Source of the DNA: Oscillospiraceae bacterium
GTDB taxonomy: Bacteria; Bacillota; Clostridia; Oscillospirales; Ruminococcaceae
DNA length: 51,393 nt
Direction of reading: 5' to 3'
Assembly (NCBI GenBank): GCA_029007035.1
Contig: JAQXHC010000036.1
Span: 1 to 51,393 of the forward strand
The notes beneath the pieces were generated by a model that searched no databases, was not told the DNA's origin, and saw only the letters and a program-made list of their open reading frames with translations. The position numbers were made by a program, and so were the translations under genes. Shown here piece after piece: positions 18,028 to 27,500 of this stretch (position 1 is the first letter of the stretch; the number at the start of each line of letters is the position of its first letter).

Positions 18028-19173
18028 GTGAGACATCATATGTATAATCCGGATTTTCCGTTTGTAGTTGAACCGGAGAGTTTCAATAAATATACCGATC
18101 GTGAGTTACTGCAGTATTGCCTCGGCGCGACCATGTATATGCCTGGATTCAAAGATTTTACACCAAAGATTCTGAACAATGCAATGCCGGGACTTACAAC
18201 GATCGTCCTCTGCTTTGAGGATGCGTGTCCTGAGGAGCGTGTTCCGGAGGCAATGGACAATGTGCAGCATCTTCTTGATACTGTGACCAGTGCTGTTGAT
18301 GATGGAACACTGGATGCTGACAAGGTACCGCTGATTTTCGTCCGTATCCGGAATCTGGCACAGTTTAAAGAGTTTGCCGAGAGATTGACGAAGCATCAGG
18401 TACGTTCGCTCTGCGGAATTAATTTCCCAAAGTTTAATGCAGAAAACGGTTACGAATATTTTGCATATCTTCTTGACCTGAACGAGCGATTCGGCGAAGT
18501 GATCTATGGTATGCCTATTATTGAGGACCCTGAGGTTGCCTATAAGGAAACCCGCATGGCAGAACTGGTCGGCATAAAGAAGATTCTTGACAAATATCAT
18601 GATCTGGTTTTACAGGTTCGTGTCGGCGGAACGGATTTTTCGTCTGTATTTGGTGTACGACGCGGCGTCGATTATTCACTTTATGACATCATGACAGTTC
18701 GTGAGTGCCTGTGTGATATTCTCAATGTCTGCGGCAGGAATAATGATTATGTGATTTCCGGTCCGGTTTGGGAATACTTCCGCGCGCCGAAGGAGCTTAT
18801 GTTTGAGGAACTGCCAAAGCACGGCATCGAGGACTATTTGATGCGCAGGAAGCCGCTCGTTAACAACGAAATTGACGGTCTGCTGCGTGAGGTGATTCTT
18901 GATAAGGCAAACGGATTTGTCGGAAGAACAGTTATTCATCCGACTCATGTCAAATTTGTAAATGCAATGATGGCGGTAACAAAAGAAGAATATGAAGATG
19001 CCTGCATGATTCTCGGTACAGGCGGCGGAGTCGTGAAGGGATTCGGCGGCAACAAGATGAATGAGATTAAGCCGCATACCAATTGGGCAAATAAGATCGT
19101 AAACCGAGCAAAGGCATTCGGCGTTATTGAAAATGAAGGCGCGTATATTAAGCTTTTTGCGGTGAATGATTGA
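18028..19173 (+). CDS. HpcH/HpaI (CitE-like) C-C bond lyase
   Basis: 381 residues of the PEP/pyruvate-binding TIM-barrel superfamily, close to CitE-like lyases and the longer C-C_Bond_Lyase group. Recognisable: GLTTIVLCFEDACPEERVPEA near residues 54-74 (CitE has DLEDAV here), IFVRIRN (substrate-binding Arg), GMPIIEDPEVAY, and FVGRTVIHPTHVKFVNAMM near residues 298-316, which matches the CitE GKxxIHP motif. It would cleave or form a bond in a 3-hydroxy or malyl-type acid. GTG start behind AGGAAAGAAGG (18010-18020). Not a PEP mutase, because the EDK motif is missing. Confidence 0.83.
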   Translation: MRHHMYNPDFPFVVEPESFNKYTDRELLQYCLGATMYMPGFKDFTPKILNNAMPGLTTIVLCFEDACPEERVPEAMDNVQHLLDTVTSAVDDGTLDADKVPLIFVRIRNLAQFKEFAERLTKHQVRSLCGINFPKFNAENGYEYFAYLLDLNERFGEVIYGMPIIEDPEVAYKETRMAELVGIKKILDKYHDLVLQVRVGGTDFSSVFGVRRGVDYSLYDIMTVRECLCDILNVCGRNNDYVISGPVWEYFRAPKELMFEELPKHGIEDYLMRRKPLVNNEIDGLLREVILDKANGFVGRTVIHPTHVKFVNAMMAVTKEEYEDACMILGTGGGVVKGFGGNKMNEIKPHTNWANKIVNRAKAFGVIENEGAYIKLFAVND

Positions 19174-19185
19174 GTGGAGGCATAT

Positions 19186-19695
19186 ATGGCGTTTGAATTG
19201 AAAACACCTATTTCTGATGCGGATATTGATCAATTGAAAGTCGGAGATACGGTCTATATTTCTGGATATATACTTTGCGGACGGGATGCCGTTCTGCCAA
19301 AGATACTGCAAATGATCGAAAACGGCACTTCAGGTGAACTTGGCGTTGACCTGCGCGGACAGGTGATTTTTCATACTGCTGTCAGTCCGGCCGGTGTAGG
19401 ACCTACATCCAGTAATAAGCTGGAGATTGAGAGCAGCATCGCACCATTGTCCAAAGCAGGAATAAAGCTGCATCTTGGCAAGGGCGCTCTGCATCCGGAA
19501 ACGGTTGCTGCATTGGATAGTTTCAAAGCAGTCTATGCGGTAATTCCGCCCGTGACGGCATTGCTCGGAGCAAAAACAACGGAGCAGCTGGTCGTTGCCT
19601 TTCCGGAATTGGGAATGGAGGCACTGCACATGATCAAGGTTGACAAATATCCGGCAATTATCGGCGCAGCGCATGGAAGGAGTATTTATGAGTAA
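19186..19695 (+). CDS. class I fumarase / L(+)-tartrate dehydratase, beta subunit
   Basis: A 169-residue protein equal to the C-terminal domain of FumA and to TtdB. Typical segments are LKVGDTVYISGYILCGRDAV near residues 19-38, FHTAVSPAGVGPTSS near residues 61-75, and GKGAL followed by YAVIPPVTALLGAKT. It supplies the swivelling domain that completes the active site with the alpha subunit. The ATG at 19186 behind GTGGAGG was chosen over GTG 19174, which is itself the ribosome site. It overlaps the alpha gene by eight bases, so the subunits are translationally coupled. The order beta-alpha is the reverse of ttdAB. Confidence 0.92.
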   Translation: MAFELKTPISDADIDQLKVGDTVYISGYILCGRDAVLPKILQMIENGTSGELGVDLRGQVIFHTAVSPAGVGPTSSNKLEIESSIAPLSKAGIKLHLGKGALHPETVAALDSFKAVYAVIPPVTALLGAKTTEQLVVAFPELGMEALHMIKVDKYPAIIGAAHGRSIYE

Positions 19696-20569
19696 GTTCG
19701 ATTATGACCGAATTGTTGAACTGGTCAGAGATACACTGGTTGAAGCCGGATCGACATTTCGTCAGGATAAAAAGGATGCTTACAAGCGAGCAATTAATGC
19801 AGAAACTAACGACAAAGCTAAGTGGGTTCTTGAAACGATTCTGGAAAATGCAAATGTAGCGGAGGAAAAACGCAGTCCGCTTTGTGATGACTCAGGTATC
19901 CCACATCTGGTGCTGGAAATTGGCGAGAACACTCCGGTAACCGGGAAAATGCTTGATGCGATAAAAGACGGTATCACAGCCGGACTACGCTCACTGCCCG
20001 GCAGACCAATGGGTATCATGGGAGATGACAGTCAGCGGATTGATCAGTCAGGTGGATTGGCTCAGGACCCGGCTGGTGTAGAGCCTGCACCTATACTGAT
20101 TCGTAAGGGCACGGAAGATGTGTTGAAACTGCATATTCTGATGTTTGGCGGCGGTCCGGCTATTCGTGCAAAAACTTATCGTGTGTTCCATAAGCATAGT
20201 ACGCAGGTCGTTCTGGATGAAATTGTAGGCTGGGCGAAAGAAGCTGTTTCACAGCTTGGATGTTCACCTTGTACCTTGGCAGTTGGTATCGGACGTTCGC
20301 ACTTTGAGGCAGCATCCATGATGTTACAGGCGCAGGTGGACGGGTGCTATGATGTGCAGTCTGAGTTTGAAAAAGAGATCACTCGCCGCGTTAACGAATC
20401 GGAAATCGGACCGCTTGGACTTCATGGTAATACCAGTGTCCTCGCGACATTTATGAAGGTTGGACCGCAGCGTGCAAGCGGTGTCAGAATTGTTTGCCTC
20501 AGACCATGCTGTTGCTTTGAGCCGAGAATTGCGACTGTCCGTCTGGATGTATTGCAGACGGAATCATGA
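19688..20569 (+). CDS. class I fumarase / L(+)-tartrate dehydratase, alpha subunit
   Basis: 293 residues equal to the FumA N-terminal (catalytic, [4Fe-4S]) domain or TtdA. Likely cluster cysteines are C66 in SPLCDDSGIPH, C192 in LGCSPCTLAVGIG and one of C274-C276 in RPCCCFEP. GLRSLPGRPMG and GPAIRAKTYRVFHKH are family blocks. It hydrates fumarate to malate or dehydrates tartrate-like acids. Oxygen-sensitive enzymes of this type are usual in strict anaerobes, but placement at the end of a polysaccharide locus is not. Last gene before the terminator at 20691. Confidence 0.92.
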   Translation: MSKFDYDRIVELVRDTLVEAGSTFRQDKKDAYKRAINAETNDKAKWVLETILENANVAEEKRSPLCDDSGIPHLVLEIGENTPVTGKMLDAIKDGITAGLRSLPGRPMGIMGDDSQRIDQSGGLAQDPAGVEPAPILIRKGTEDVLKLHILMFGGGPAIRAKTYRVFHKHSTQVVLDEIVGWAKEAVSQLGCSPCTLAVGIGRSHFEAASMMLQAQVDGCYDVQSEFEKEITRRVNESEIGPLGLHGNTSVLATFMKVGPQRASGVRIVCLRPCCCFEPRIATVRLDVLQTES

Positions 20570-20690
20570 TTTGAAAGCTAAGAACGTTATAAAGGCGGAA
20601 ACAATAGTGCGACTTGCCGCTGCAATGGAATAGCTCTCAAAATTGAAATTATGCTTAACTGAAAACAAACAACTCTTATACAACAAAATC

Positions 20691-20740
20691 ACGGCAGGGA
20701 GCCATCCTGTTTTTGAATGGCTGCCTGCCGGTTTTCTTTT
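20691..20740 (+). terminator. Rho-independent terminator of the polysaccharide locus
   Basis: CGGCAGG..GCCAT and ATGGC..CCTGCCG arms make a long GC-rich stem with a T-rich loop, followed by TTTTCTTTT. It also separates this operon from the convergent SDR gene. Confidence 0.88.
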
Positions 20741-20771
20741 ATATAAAGAAATGTTAATGTTTTACGACGCC

Positions 20772-21572
20772 TTACCAGGTACGGGAATTAAGCTTTTTGA
20801 ATTCGCCAACAGTAGAAACGTGAGCGTTTAAACCTCCGTCGACCGTAACGACCTGACCTGTAAAGTATTCACTTTCATCGGATGCCAGATATACACACAT
20901 ATTTGCAATATCTGACGGAGCACCATAACGGTTAACCATGATATTGTTCAGAAATACATCTTTAAGTGCCTGTGGAACATAGGCATCATTTTCGGGTGTA
21001 ACGATCAATCCGGGGCGAACACAGTTACAGCGGATATTGTCTTTGCCATACTGAAGTGCTGTGGATTTGGTCAGCATATCAACTCCGGCTTTTGCGCAGG
21101 CATAAGCAGTAGAGCCGAGGTCACCGCCGCAGGAAGCCATTGAGCCTATATTGATTATAGAGCCGCCCTTGTTTTCTTTCATATAAGGAAGTACACACTT
21201 GATCGCATAGAAAGTACCACGTATATCACTCTGGAAAATGTTATCCCACATTTCAAGAGTAAGTTCGTCTACGCGTCCGTCTTTTAAGCTGACATTAGCT
21301 GCATTGTTTACGAGTATGTCGATTTTTCCGTATTTCTTAACCGTATCTGCAAGCAGAGATTCAATGCTTTCTGTCTCGGTGATGTCCATGAAATGATAGA
21401 AAGCTTCTCCGCCTTCAGCAATGATGCTGTCAACTACAGCCTGTCCCTTTGCCTCACGGCGTCCGCATATAACAACCTTTGCGCCCTCCGCAGCAAACAG
21501 TTTTGCGATTCCCACGCCAATTCCGCTGGTTGAGCCGGTTACTATTGCAATTTTACCTTTTAGTCTGTCCAT
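20772..21572 (-). CDS. short-chain dehydrogenase/reductase (SDR)
   Basis: A classical SDR of 266 residues. NAD(P) binding TGSTSGIGVG at residues 12-21, NNAA at 89-92, and the catalytic Ser144, Tyr157 and Lys161 (YACAK) are all present; the C-terminal TGQVVTVDGG is typical of 3-oxoacyl-ACP reductase or glucose-dehydrogenase-like SDRs. The family is too broad to name a substrate. The ATG at 21572 is preceded by GGAGG; the further upstream TTG is part of that ribosome site. It is convergent with the polysaccharide locus and appears to be a single-gene unit. Confidence 0.92.
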   Translation of the reverse strand: MDRLKGKIAIVTGSTSGIGVGIAKLFAAEGAKVVICGRREAKGQAVVDSIIAEGGEAFYHFMDITETESIESLLADTVKKYGKIDILVNNAANVSLKDGRVDELTLEMWDNIFQSDIRGTFYAIKCVLPYMKENKGGSIINIGSMASCGGDLGSTAYACAKAGVDMLTKSTALQYGKDNIRCNCVRPGLIVTPENDAYVPQALKDVFLNNIMVNRYGAPSDIANMCVYLASDESEYFTGQVVTVDGGLNAHVSTVGEFKKLNSRTW

Positions 21573-21899
21573 TTTTAATTCCTCCAAAGAAAAAATTAAT
21601 AAATATATAATATTATACCATGTTTTTCGTTAATTTACAAGAGGATAAATGTTTTTTCTGTTTGTTTTTTTGCTCTGTTGTTAATGATAGATGACATTAC
21701 TTACAAAAAAATAATAAGTCAGGTAGAATATAGCCGATTTACATTGAAAACTTGTTATGTCCGAATATGTACCATGATAATGATTATAAAATAGACTGTA
21801 TCTTTCAAAGTACTTTCACACAAATAACATATTTAAGGCTTACAATACAAGCATAGAAAGAAAAAACGGGAATTGGAATACAAGTAAAGGACAGGCAAA
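21573..21899. other. divergent intergenic region
   Basis: 327 AT-rich bases between the divergent SDR and lipoprotein genes. It holds the SDR promoter. I did not find a convincing promoter for the lipoprotein gene; the only clear signal on that side is AAAGGA (21886-21891) before its ATG. Confidence 0.5.
21612..21640 (-). promoter_or_regulatory. promoter of the SDR gene
   Basis: On the minus strand TTGTAA (21635-21640), a 17-base spacer and a perfect TATAAT (21612-21617) lie 40 bases upstream of the ATG. Confidence 0.6.
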
Positions 21900-24008
21900 A
21901 TGATTAACAACAATAAATTATTTGGTTTTATGAGCGCAGCAGCAGCTTTTTCCCTTTTTGCTTCAGGCTGCGCAAACGACAAAACTGACGGAAAGTCAGA
22001 GTATATTTCAGATACGGTATCGGAATCCGGAATACAGCAGATTTCAGCTGACAACACTTCTGAAAGCACTTCAATCAATGTTGAAGACATTTTCTCCGAC
22101 CGTGACCTCAGTGGCGATTACGATGTTCCGAACTGCGAAATTTCTTTGCAGGGGGACAAAATAGCGATAGAGGGAACCGGTGCATCGGCAGACGACTCGG
22201 TAATCACCGTGACCGACGATGGTATTTACCGTATAACCGGTGTACTCGATGACGGAAAAATAATTGTGAACTCCGATGCAAAAATTCAGCTCGTCTTGGA
22301 TAATGCGACAATAACCAGCTTGGATTCAGCTGCAATCTATGCAATGAATTCCGATAAGCTGTTTATTACCGTTCCCGAGGGCACAACAAGCACACTCAAC
22401 GACGCTGCAGTATACAGCGATTCTTCAAATGAACCGGATGCCTGTATATTCAGCTCCGACAGCCTTACTTTGAACGGCGGCGGAACGCTCAATGTCAACG
22501 GCAGCTTCAACGAGGGAATCACCTCAAAGGACGATATTGTAATCGTCGGCTGTACGCTGAATGTCAGCTCCGCAGGCAATGGAATCAAAGGCAAAGACTA
22601 TGTTGCAGTGAGCGGAGCGGAAATAAACATTGATTCCGGTGCAGACGGAATCAAATCCACCAATGTAACCGATGAGGGTATGGGATTTGTGTATGTCAGG
22701 AGCGGAACATTTAATATAATATCTGCAAATGACGGAATACAGGCAGATACCAGCTTTATCGCCGATGAGGGAGTATTCAGCATCACCTCGGGAGGCGGTT
22801 CGGAAAACGGCGAGGAACATACCGATGACTTCGGCGGATTTGGAGGACGGGGAGGCAAAGGCGGATTTGCTGCGCCTCAGACTGCTGACCTTGAATCCGG
22901 CACAGTGTCTGCAAGTGATACAGATTCAGTCAGCACAAAGGGAATAAAAGGCTCTGACGCTGTAAATATCGGCAAAGGTGAGTTTTACATAGACTCAGCC
23001 GACGATGCAATTCATTCTAATGGAAATGTTTCGATCTCAGATGGTTCCTTTACGCTAAACAGCGGAAGCAAGGGAATTCATGCTGATTCGGAAGTCGCGA
23101 TTTCGGGCGGCGAGGTCAATATCGAGAAGTCCTATGAGGGAATCGAAGGAGCTTGTATAAACGTAGAAGGCGGTATGGTCAACGTAACTGCCTCAGACGA
23201 CGGTTTCAATGCAAGCGACGGTTCATCTCAAGGTTCAATGGGAGGCAATTCCGACAGTGTTAAACTAAATATCAGCGGCGGAACTGTCTGTATTAATGCT
23301 GAAGGCGACGGGCTTGACTCTAACGGCAGCATGACATTCAGCGGAGGAACTGTTATTATAAACGGTCCTGTAAATGACGGCAACGGCGCTCTTGACGGTA
23401 ATGGCGAGATCATATGCACAGGCGGACTTCTTGCTGCGGCAGGTTCATCCGGAATGATTGAATATCCGAGCAGCAATTCTACTCAGAATGTTGCTGTGAT
23501 TACGCTTGACAGCTATCGTGACTCCGGAACACTCGTGACGGTTTGTGATTCCGACGGAGCGGAAGTTCTCAGCTTTGCCCCTTTAAAATCCTTTAATTCT
23601 GTGATTTTCAGCAGCCCTGATCTGATCAGAGGCGAGACATACACAATCTATACAGGAGGAAGCTCGGATGCAGAAAATATCTGCGGCTTCTACACGGTAG
23701 GCGGATACAAGTCCGACGGAATCGAAACCGAATCATTTACTGTTGAAGATGTCAACACGTTTATCGGCTCGTCCGGCGGACAAATGGGCTTCGGAAACGG
23801 TCACGGCGGCGGACGTATGCCTGACAGAGAAAATATTCAGTCTCCAACTGATGAGAACGGAGAGATTGTCAGACCGAATAAAGAGCATATGCCCGACGGC
23901 GGAGAAATGCAGTTTCCGACTGACGAAAACGGCGAAATTGTTTTCCCCGATAAAGATAAGATGCCTAACGACGGAGAAATACCACCCCCGCCTTCTGAGA
24001 ATAGCTGA
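21900..24008 (+). CDS. carbohydrate-binding beta-helix lipoprotein (Cthe_2159-like)
   Basis: A 702-residue exported lipoprotein: hydrophobic leader and lipobox LFASGC with C24. The body is a string of short Gly/Asp/Ile-rich rungs, such as SFNEGITSKDDIVIV, AGNGIKGKDYVAVSGA and GADGIKSTN, with recurrent DGI/NGI turns. This is the pattern of the Cthe_2159 family (PF14262), whose founding member from Clostridium thermocellum binds cellulose and polygalacturonate. A disordered Gly-rich insert lies near residues 300-325. The C-terminus carries two imperfect repeats of PTDENGEIV plus an acidic/Pro tail. Likely role: plant-polysaccharide attachment at the cell surface. Confidence 0.85.
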   Translation: MINNNKLFGFMSAAAAFSLFASGCANDKTDGKSEYISDTVSESGIQQISADNTSESTSINVEDIFSDRDLSGDYDVPNCEISLQGDKIAIEGTGASADDSVITVTDDGIYRITGVLDDGKIIVNSDAKIQLVLDNATITSLDSAAIYAMNSDKLFITVPEGTTSTLNDAAVYSDSSNEPDACIFSSDSLTLNGGGTLNVNGSFNEGITSKDDIVIVGCTLNVSSAGNGIKGKDYVAVSGAEINIDSGADGIKSTNVTDEGMGFVYVRSGTFNIISANDGIQADTSFIADEGVFSITSGGGSENGEEHTDDFGGFGGRGGKGGFAAPQTADLESGTVSASDTDSVSTKGIKGSDAVNIGKGEFYIDSADDAIHSNGNVSISDGSFTLNSGSKGIHADSEVAISGGEVNIEKSYEGIEGACINVEGGMVNVTASDDGFNASDGSSQGSMGGNSDSVKLNISGGTVCINAEGDGLDSNGSMTFSGGTVIINGPVNDGNGALDGNGEIICTGGLLAAAGSSGMIEYPSSNSTQNVAVITLDSYRDSGTLVTVCDSDGAEVLSFAPLKSFNSVIFSSPDLIRGETYTIYTGGSSDAENICGFYTVGGYKSDGIETESFTVEDVNTFIGSSGGQMGFGNGHGGGRMPDRENIQSPTDENGEIVRPNKEHMPDGGEMQFPTDENGEIVFPDKDKMPNDGEIPPPPSENS

Positions 24009-24103
24009 ACCGATATTGCGCACAGCTTCTGCCCGAAGCAATGTCAGCAGTCTTAGGAATATAAAGCCAGCTTCTAATTTTCATATAAACCACCCAAAAT
24101 GTA

Positions 24104-24134
24104 TCAGCGGTCAGATTTAACGTCTGACCGCTGA
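24104..24134 (+). terminator. strong hairpin after the lipoprotein gene
   Basis: A perfect 12-bp stem, TCAGCGGTCAGA (24104-24115) with TCTGACCGCTGA (24123-24134), and a seven-base loop. No good T-run follows, so it may stabilise the mRNA end or act as a weak terminator. Confidence 0.6.
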
Positions 24135-24159
24135 TGCGTTATATGACTTTCTGTAATAA

Positions 24160-24354
24160 TATCATCCGGACATTTACGGCAATACTGAACAAGGTACACT
24201 GCTTGATTTTGTATTGGATTTGATTGCAAATTCTCCGTATGCGGATCGTTCCTTTTCACTGATTCAAATTCGCATATGTAATTTGTGGCTGATATTATAC
24301 CTGACGTATAATATCGTCACTTGGTTATTGCTGTGTTTTGCAGGCACCATATAA
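24160..24354 (+). pseudogene. possible gene remnant without start codon
   Basis: Sixty-four sense codons lie between two stops with no start codon. The first part reads YHPDIYGNTEQGTLLDFVLD and looks protein-like (soluble, amphipathic), while the later half becomes a hydrophobic stretch. I do not recognise a family. It may be a decayed gene end or chance. Confidence 0.2.
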
Positions 24355-24426
24355 GCTTTAATATGTGATTGTATGAAATGCACAAAAAAATTATATTTTT
24401 TTCTAAATCGTGCGCTTGAAAAGGAA

Positions 24427-24455
24427 TTGCATTTTGTATAGATTTATGTTATAAT
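24427..24455 (+). promoter_or_regulatory. promoter of the surface adhesin gene
   Basis: TTGCAT (24427-24432), 17 bases, then TATAAT (24450-24455). It predicts a leader of roughly 95 bases. Confidence 0.65.
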
Positions 24456-24555
24456 TATGATATTAAAAGAAGAACAAGGGATAACTGTGCACATACGGTT
24501 GTTCTGTTTGTTATATGTTCTTTTGATGAATTATCATACAGAAAGGATGAAAGCT

Positions 24556-27500
24556 ATGAAAAAAACTTTTGGGAAACGTATTCTCAGCGGAATTACTTCG
24601 GCTTTGATTTCTGTTTCCTGTGTTTTGCCCTCTGTTTCGGTTTTTAATGGCGGAGCGGCGATAAATCTGGTTACAAGCGTTGGCGGTAATGCCGAAAAAG
24701 AGGATGTTACGCTTCTTGTAGGTGCTAACAATCAGCTCCGCGGGGATTCGGTTGAAAAGACCATCAAAAACGCCGATGCAACATATGCCTTGGGTATTGC
24801 ATCACAGTTCTGCGTGTTTCTCCAGAATGATTTCAGACCGTCTGAATCGGACGCTGAAGGCCGTGTTGCTGTAGGCGGCAATATTATTTCGACAGTTGGA
24901 TGGGATGCCGGATACGAAATCGGTAAAGGTGACTTTGAAAGTAATATTCCGCTTCAGGAGCTTATTGGTGACACTGATTATGCTGAAATTATCTGGAATG
25001 CCAGTCAGGACACTGAATTTCAAAAGATCAAGATGTCCGGCGGATACGGAGCATATGGCGACAAGGATAAGACGATCGTTGTACAGACTCCCTATGGCGC
25101 AGAATATATGAAAGCAAATCAGGCTTCCCATACAGACAGTATTTTTCAGGCCGAACTTATCAATTTTGATGATGAGTTTGAAAAGCTTAAAAAGAAAAGT
25201 CTTATTCTTTCACGAAAAACTGCTGACGGAGTAGTGACAGTCGACGGAGATACGGCTACCTTTGATGCAAAAGCTTTAGGTTCGACCAAGGAAATGGTTG
25301 TATTTAACTGTACATCAGAGGAATGGAATGCTATTAAAGGTTGTAAGTACTTTAATTTTGTAAATATTCCGAGTCTTCCGGAACCCCGCGAATGTGTCGA
25401 AGTTAATCCTGATACTAAAGTCGTTGAACATTTGAACTGGGATTATTCATATATCGTCATTAACGTTGCAGGTGAGCAGATTACTGTTGCGACGGATGAT
25501 GTAAAAACGACCATAAACGGTGTTTCCGTTTCATTAGGGCTTGACGGAAAGCATAATAATAATTACGGCGTTACCAGCCTTCTTTATAACTTCTATCAGG
25601 CACAAACCCTTGATCTTGGAAAGAATTTTCAAGGTACAATATATGCGCCGAATGCCGATGTAAAGGACGACGTCGTTAGCGGAAGAGGACATCTTTCGGG
25701 AGCGCTGATTGCCAAATCCTTCGTGGGTGAAACAGAATTCGGCTATCGTCCATATGACGGTCCCGCATCACTGATTGGTCTTTCTTCCAACTATACTATT
25801 GACATCAGCAAATTTGCTGAAGACGGAATAACTCCTCTTGCGGGAGCAACAATTGGTCTTTATGAGGCAGACGATGAAGGCGTTCTCGGTGAGCTTGTTG
25901 ACAAGTTTACGACAGATGAAACCGGAAAAATTACCGCATCCATCGATCCCGGCGAACATGAAAGAGACGGAGAGAATGTTACACCACTCTCAACAAGCAT
26001 CAAGTATGCACTAAAAGAAATCGCTGCTCCTGAGGGATATGCAGTAAACAATGAGACAGTGTATTACTTTACACTTGAGGAAATTGGTATTATCGAGGAT
26101 GACAACAACGGACTCCCTGATTATACAGCTCAGGTTAAGATTACGTTGCTTGATTCTGACGGAAAAACTCCTCTGAAATATGCAGAATACTCTCCCATAG
26201 ACATTGACAACAACGTTTACGTTGTTGATGATGTTGCTTACAGATTTAAAAATGTTGTCGATGAGGATAATTTTACGGTTGTAAATGCAGAAAGCGGTGC
26301 TGAAGTTACAGACAGCAATTTTGTTATTGATTATATTAACCAGACAACCGATCCGCTTGAGCCGCAGTATGACAATTCTTACTTTGTTTACTATGATGGT
26401 GAGATTGTAAATCCTGTCATTAATCTCATGAGTAAATTGGAAGCGGTTAATGCTTTTGAATTTGTGAACCGGAAGGCTCTTACAATCAAAAAGACATCCC
26501 CGAGCGGCAAGCCTCTTTCCGGAGCTGGATTCAGCCTTACCAAAGAGGAATACACAACAAGCATGGGCGCTGCTTCATTGGTCGATAGCACCGAGGTGAA
26601 AAGCTGGACAACTGACGGCAGCTTAGAGGCAATCGCACTCGATGAGATTGAGAGTGTTGTTGGCTCAGCAGGCAGCATGTGGCAAACTAATTATAAAAAC
26701 ATCTACCGTATAAAGGAGACAGATGTTCCGGAGGGATATGCTTTACCCGGAAATGATATTGTTTTCATAAGGGCAAAAGCTCCTGTCTGGGGCAGTATGG
26801 AGCCTGCTGTTGATGCAATTTATTATAAAGAGGTTGCATCGGGAACGCTTGACAATCTGCCGGTTATGTTTATGATGAACTCCTTATATGAGTCTATGAA
26901 TATTAACGGCTGGACAAAGATAGTTCTTGATACATCAACTCAGGATGACAGAAACTTTACGATTGTAAACTATCGCGAGGGAATCGAGCTTGAACTCAGA
27001 AAAATTGACTCGATTACAAAGAATGTTGTTAAGGGAGCAACTCTTGAACTTTATGCCAAGAATGGAACTCTCATTAAAACATGGGAGAATTTCGACGGTT
27101 CAATCAATCTTCGTGATGACAGCACGCTTAATAATTCCACAGAGGGTTATGTTAAGGGCGGATTTATTGAACCGGGTATTTACTACATAGTTGAAACCCA
27201 GGTTCCCGTTGGATATAAAGATACACTTCTGAATCAGAAGATGTATTTCAGCATCAATAGCGACGGTACTGTTACCGTTGGAGAGCCGAAGTATCTTTCA
27301 ACTGTCGATTTAAAAAGTGACGCAGAAACATACTTTGGCGATGAATATGGCGGAGTAAAAATCGAAAAAGTTGAAATTCTGTATGAAACTCTTGGAAACG
27401 GTCCGGGATTGCAGTTTAAGCCGGAAGGCGATAACAGCGTACTTCAATTAAATAATTTGTCCGGAAATAATGGCGTTATTTCAATCGATCTTTCCGCTAA

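Larger units (their letters stand above)
24009..24555. other. intergenic region with possible gene remnant
   Basis: 547 bases. It contains the hairpin at 24104-24134, an open stretch without a start codon (24160-24354, listed separately), and the promoter at 24427-24455. The rest is AT-rich and unremarkable. Confidence 0.5.

Noticed and set aside
18028..19173. PEP mutase to partner the phosphonopyruvate decarboxylase
   Set aside because: Same superfamily, but the EDK motif of mutases is absent and CitE-like motifs are present.
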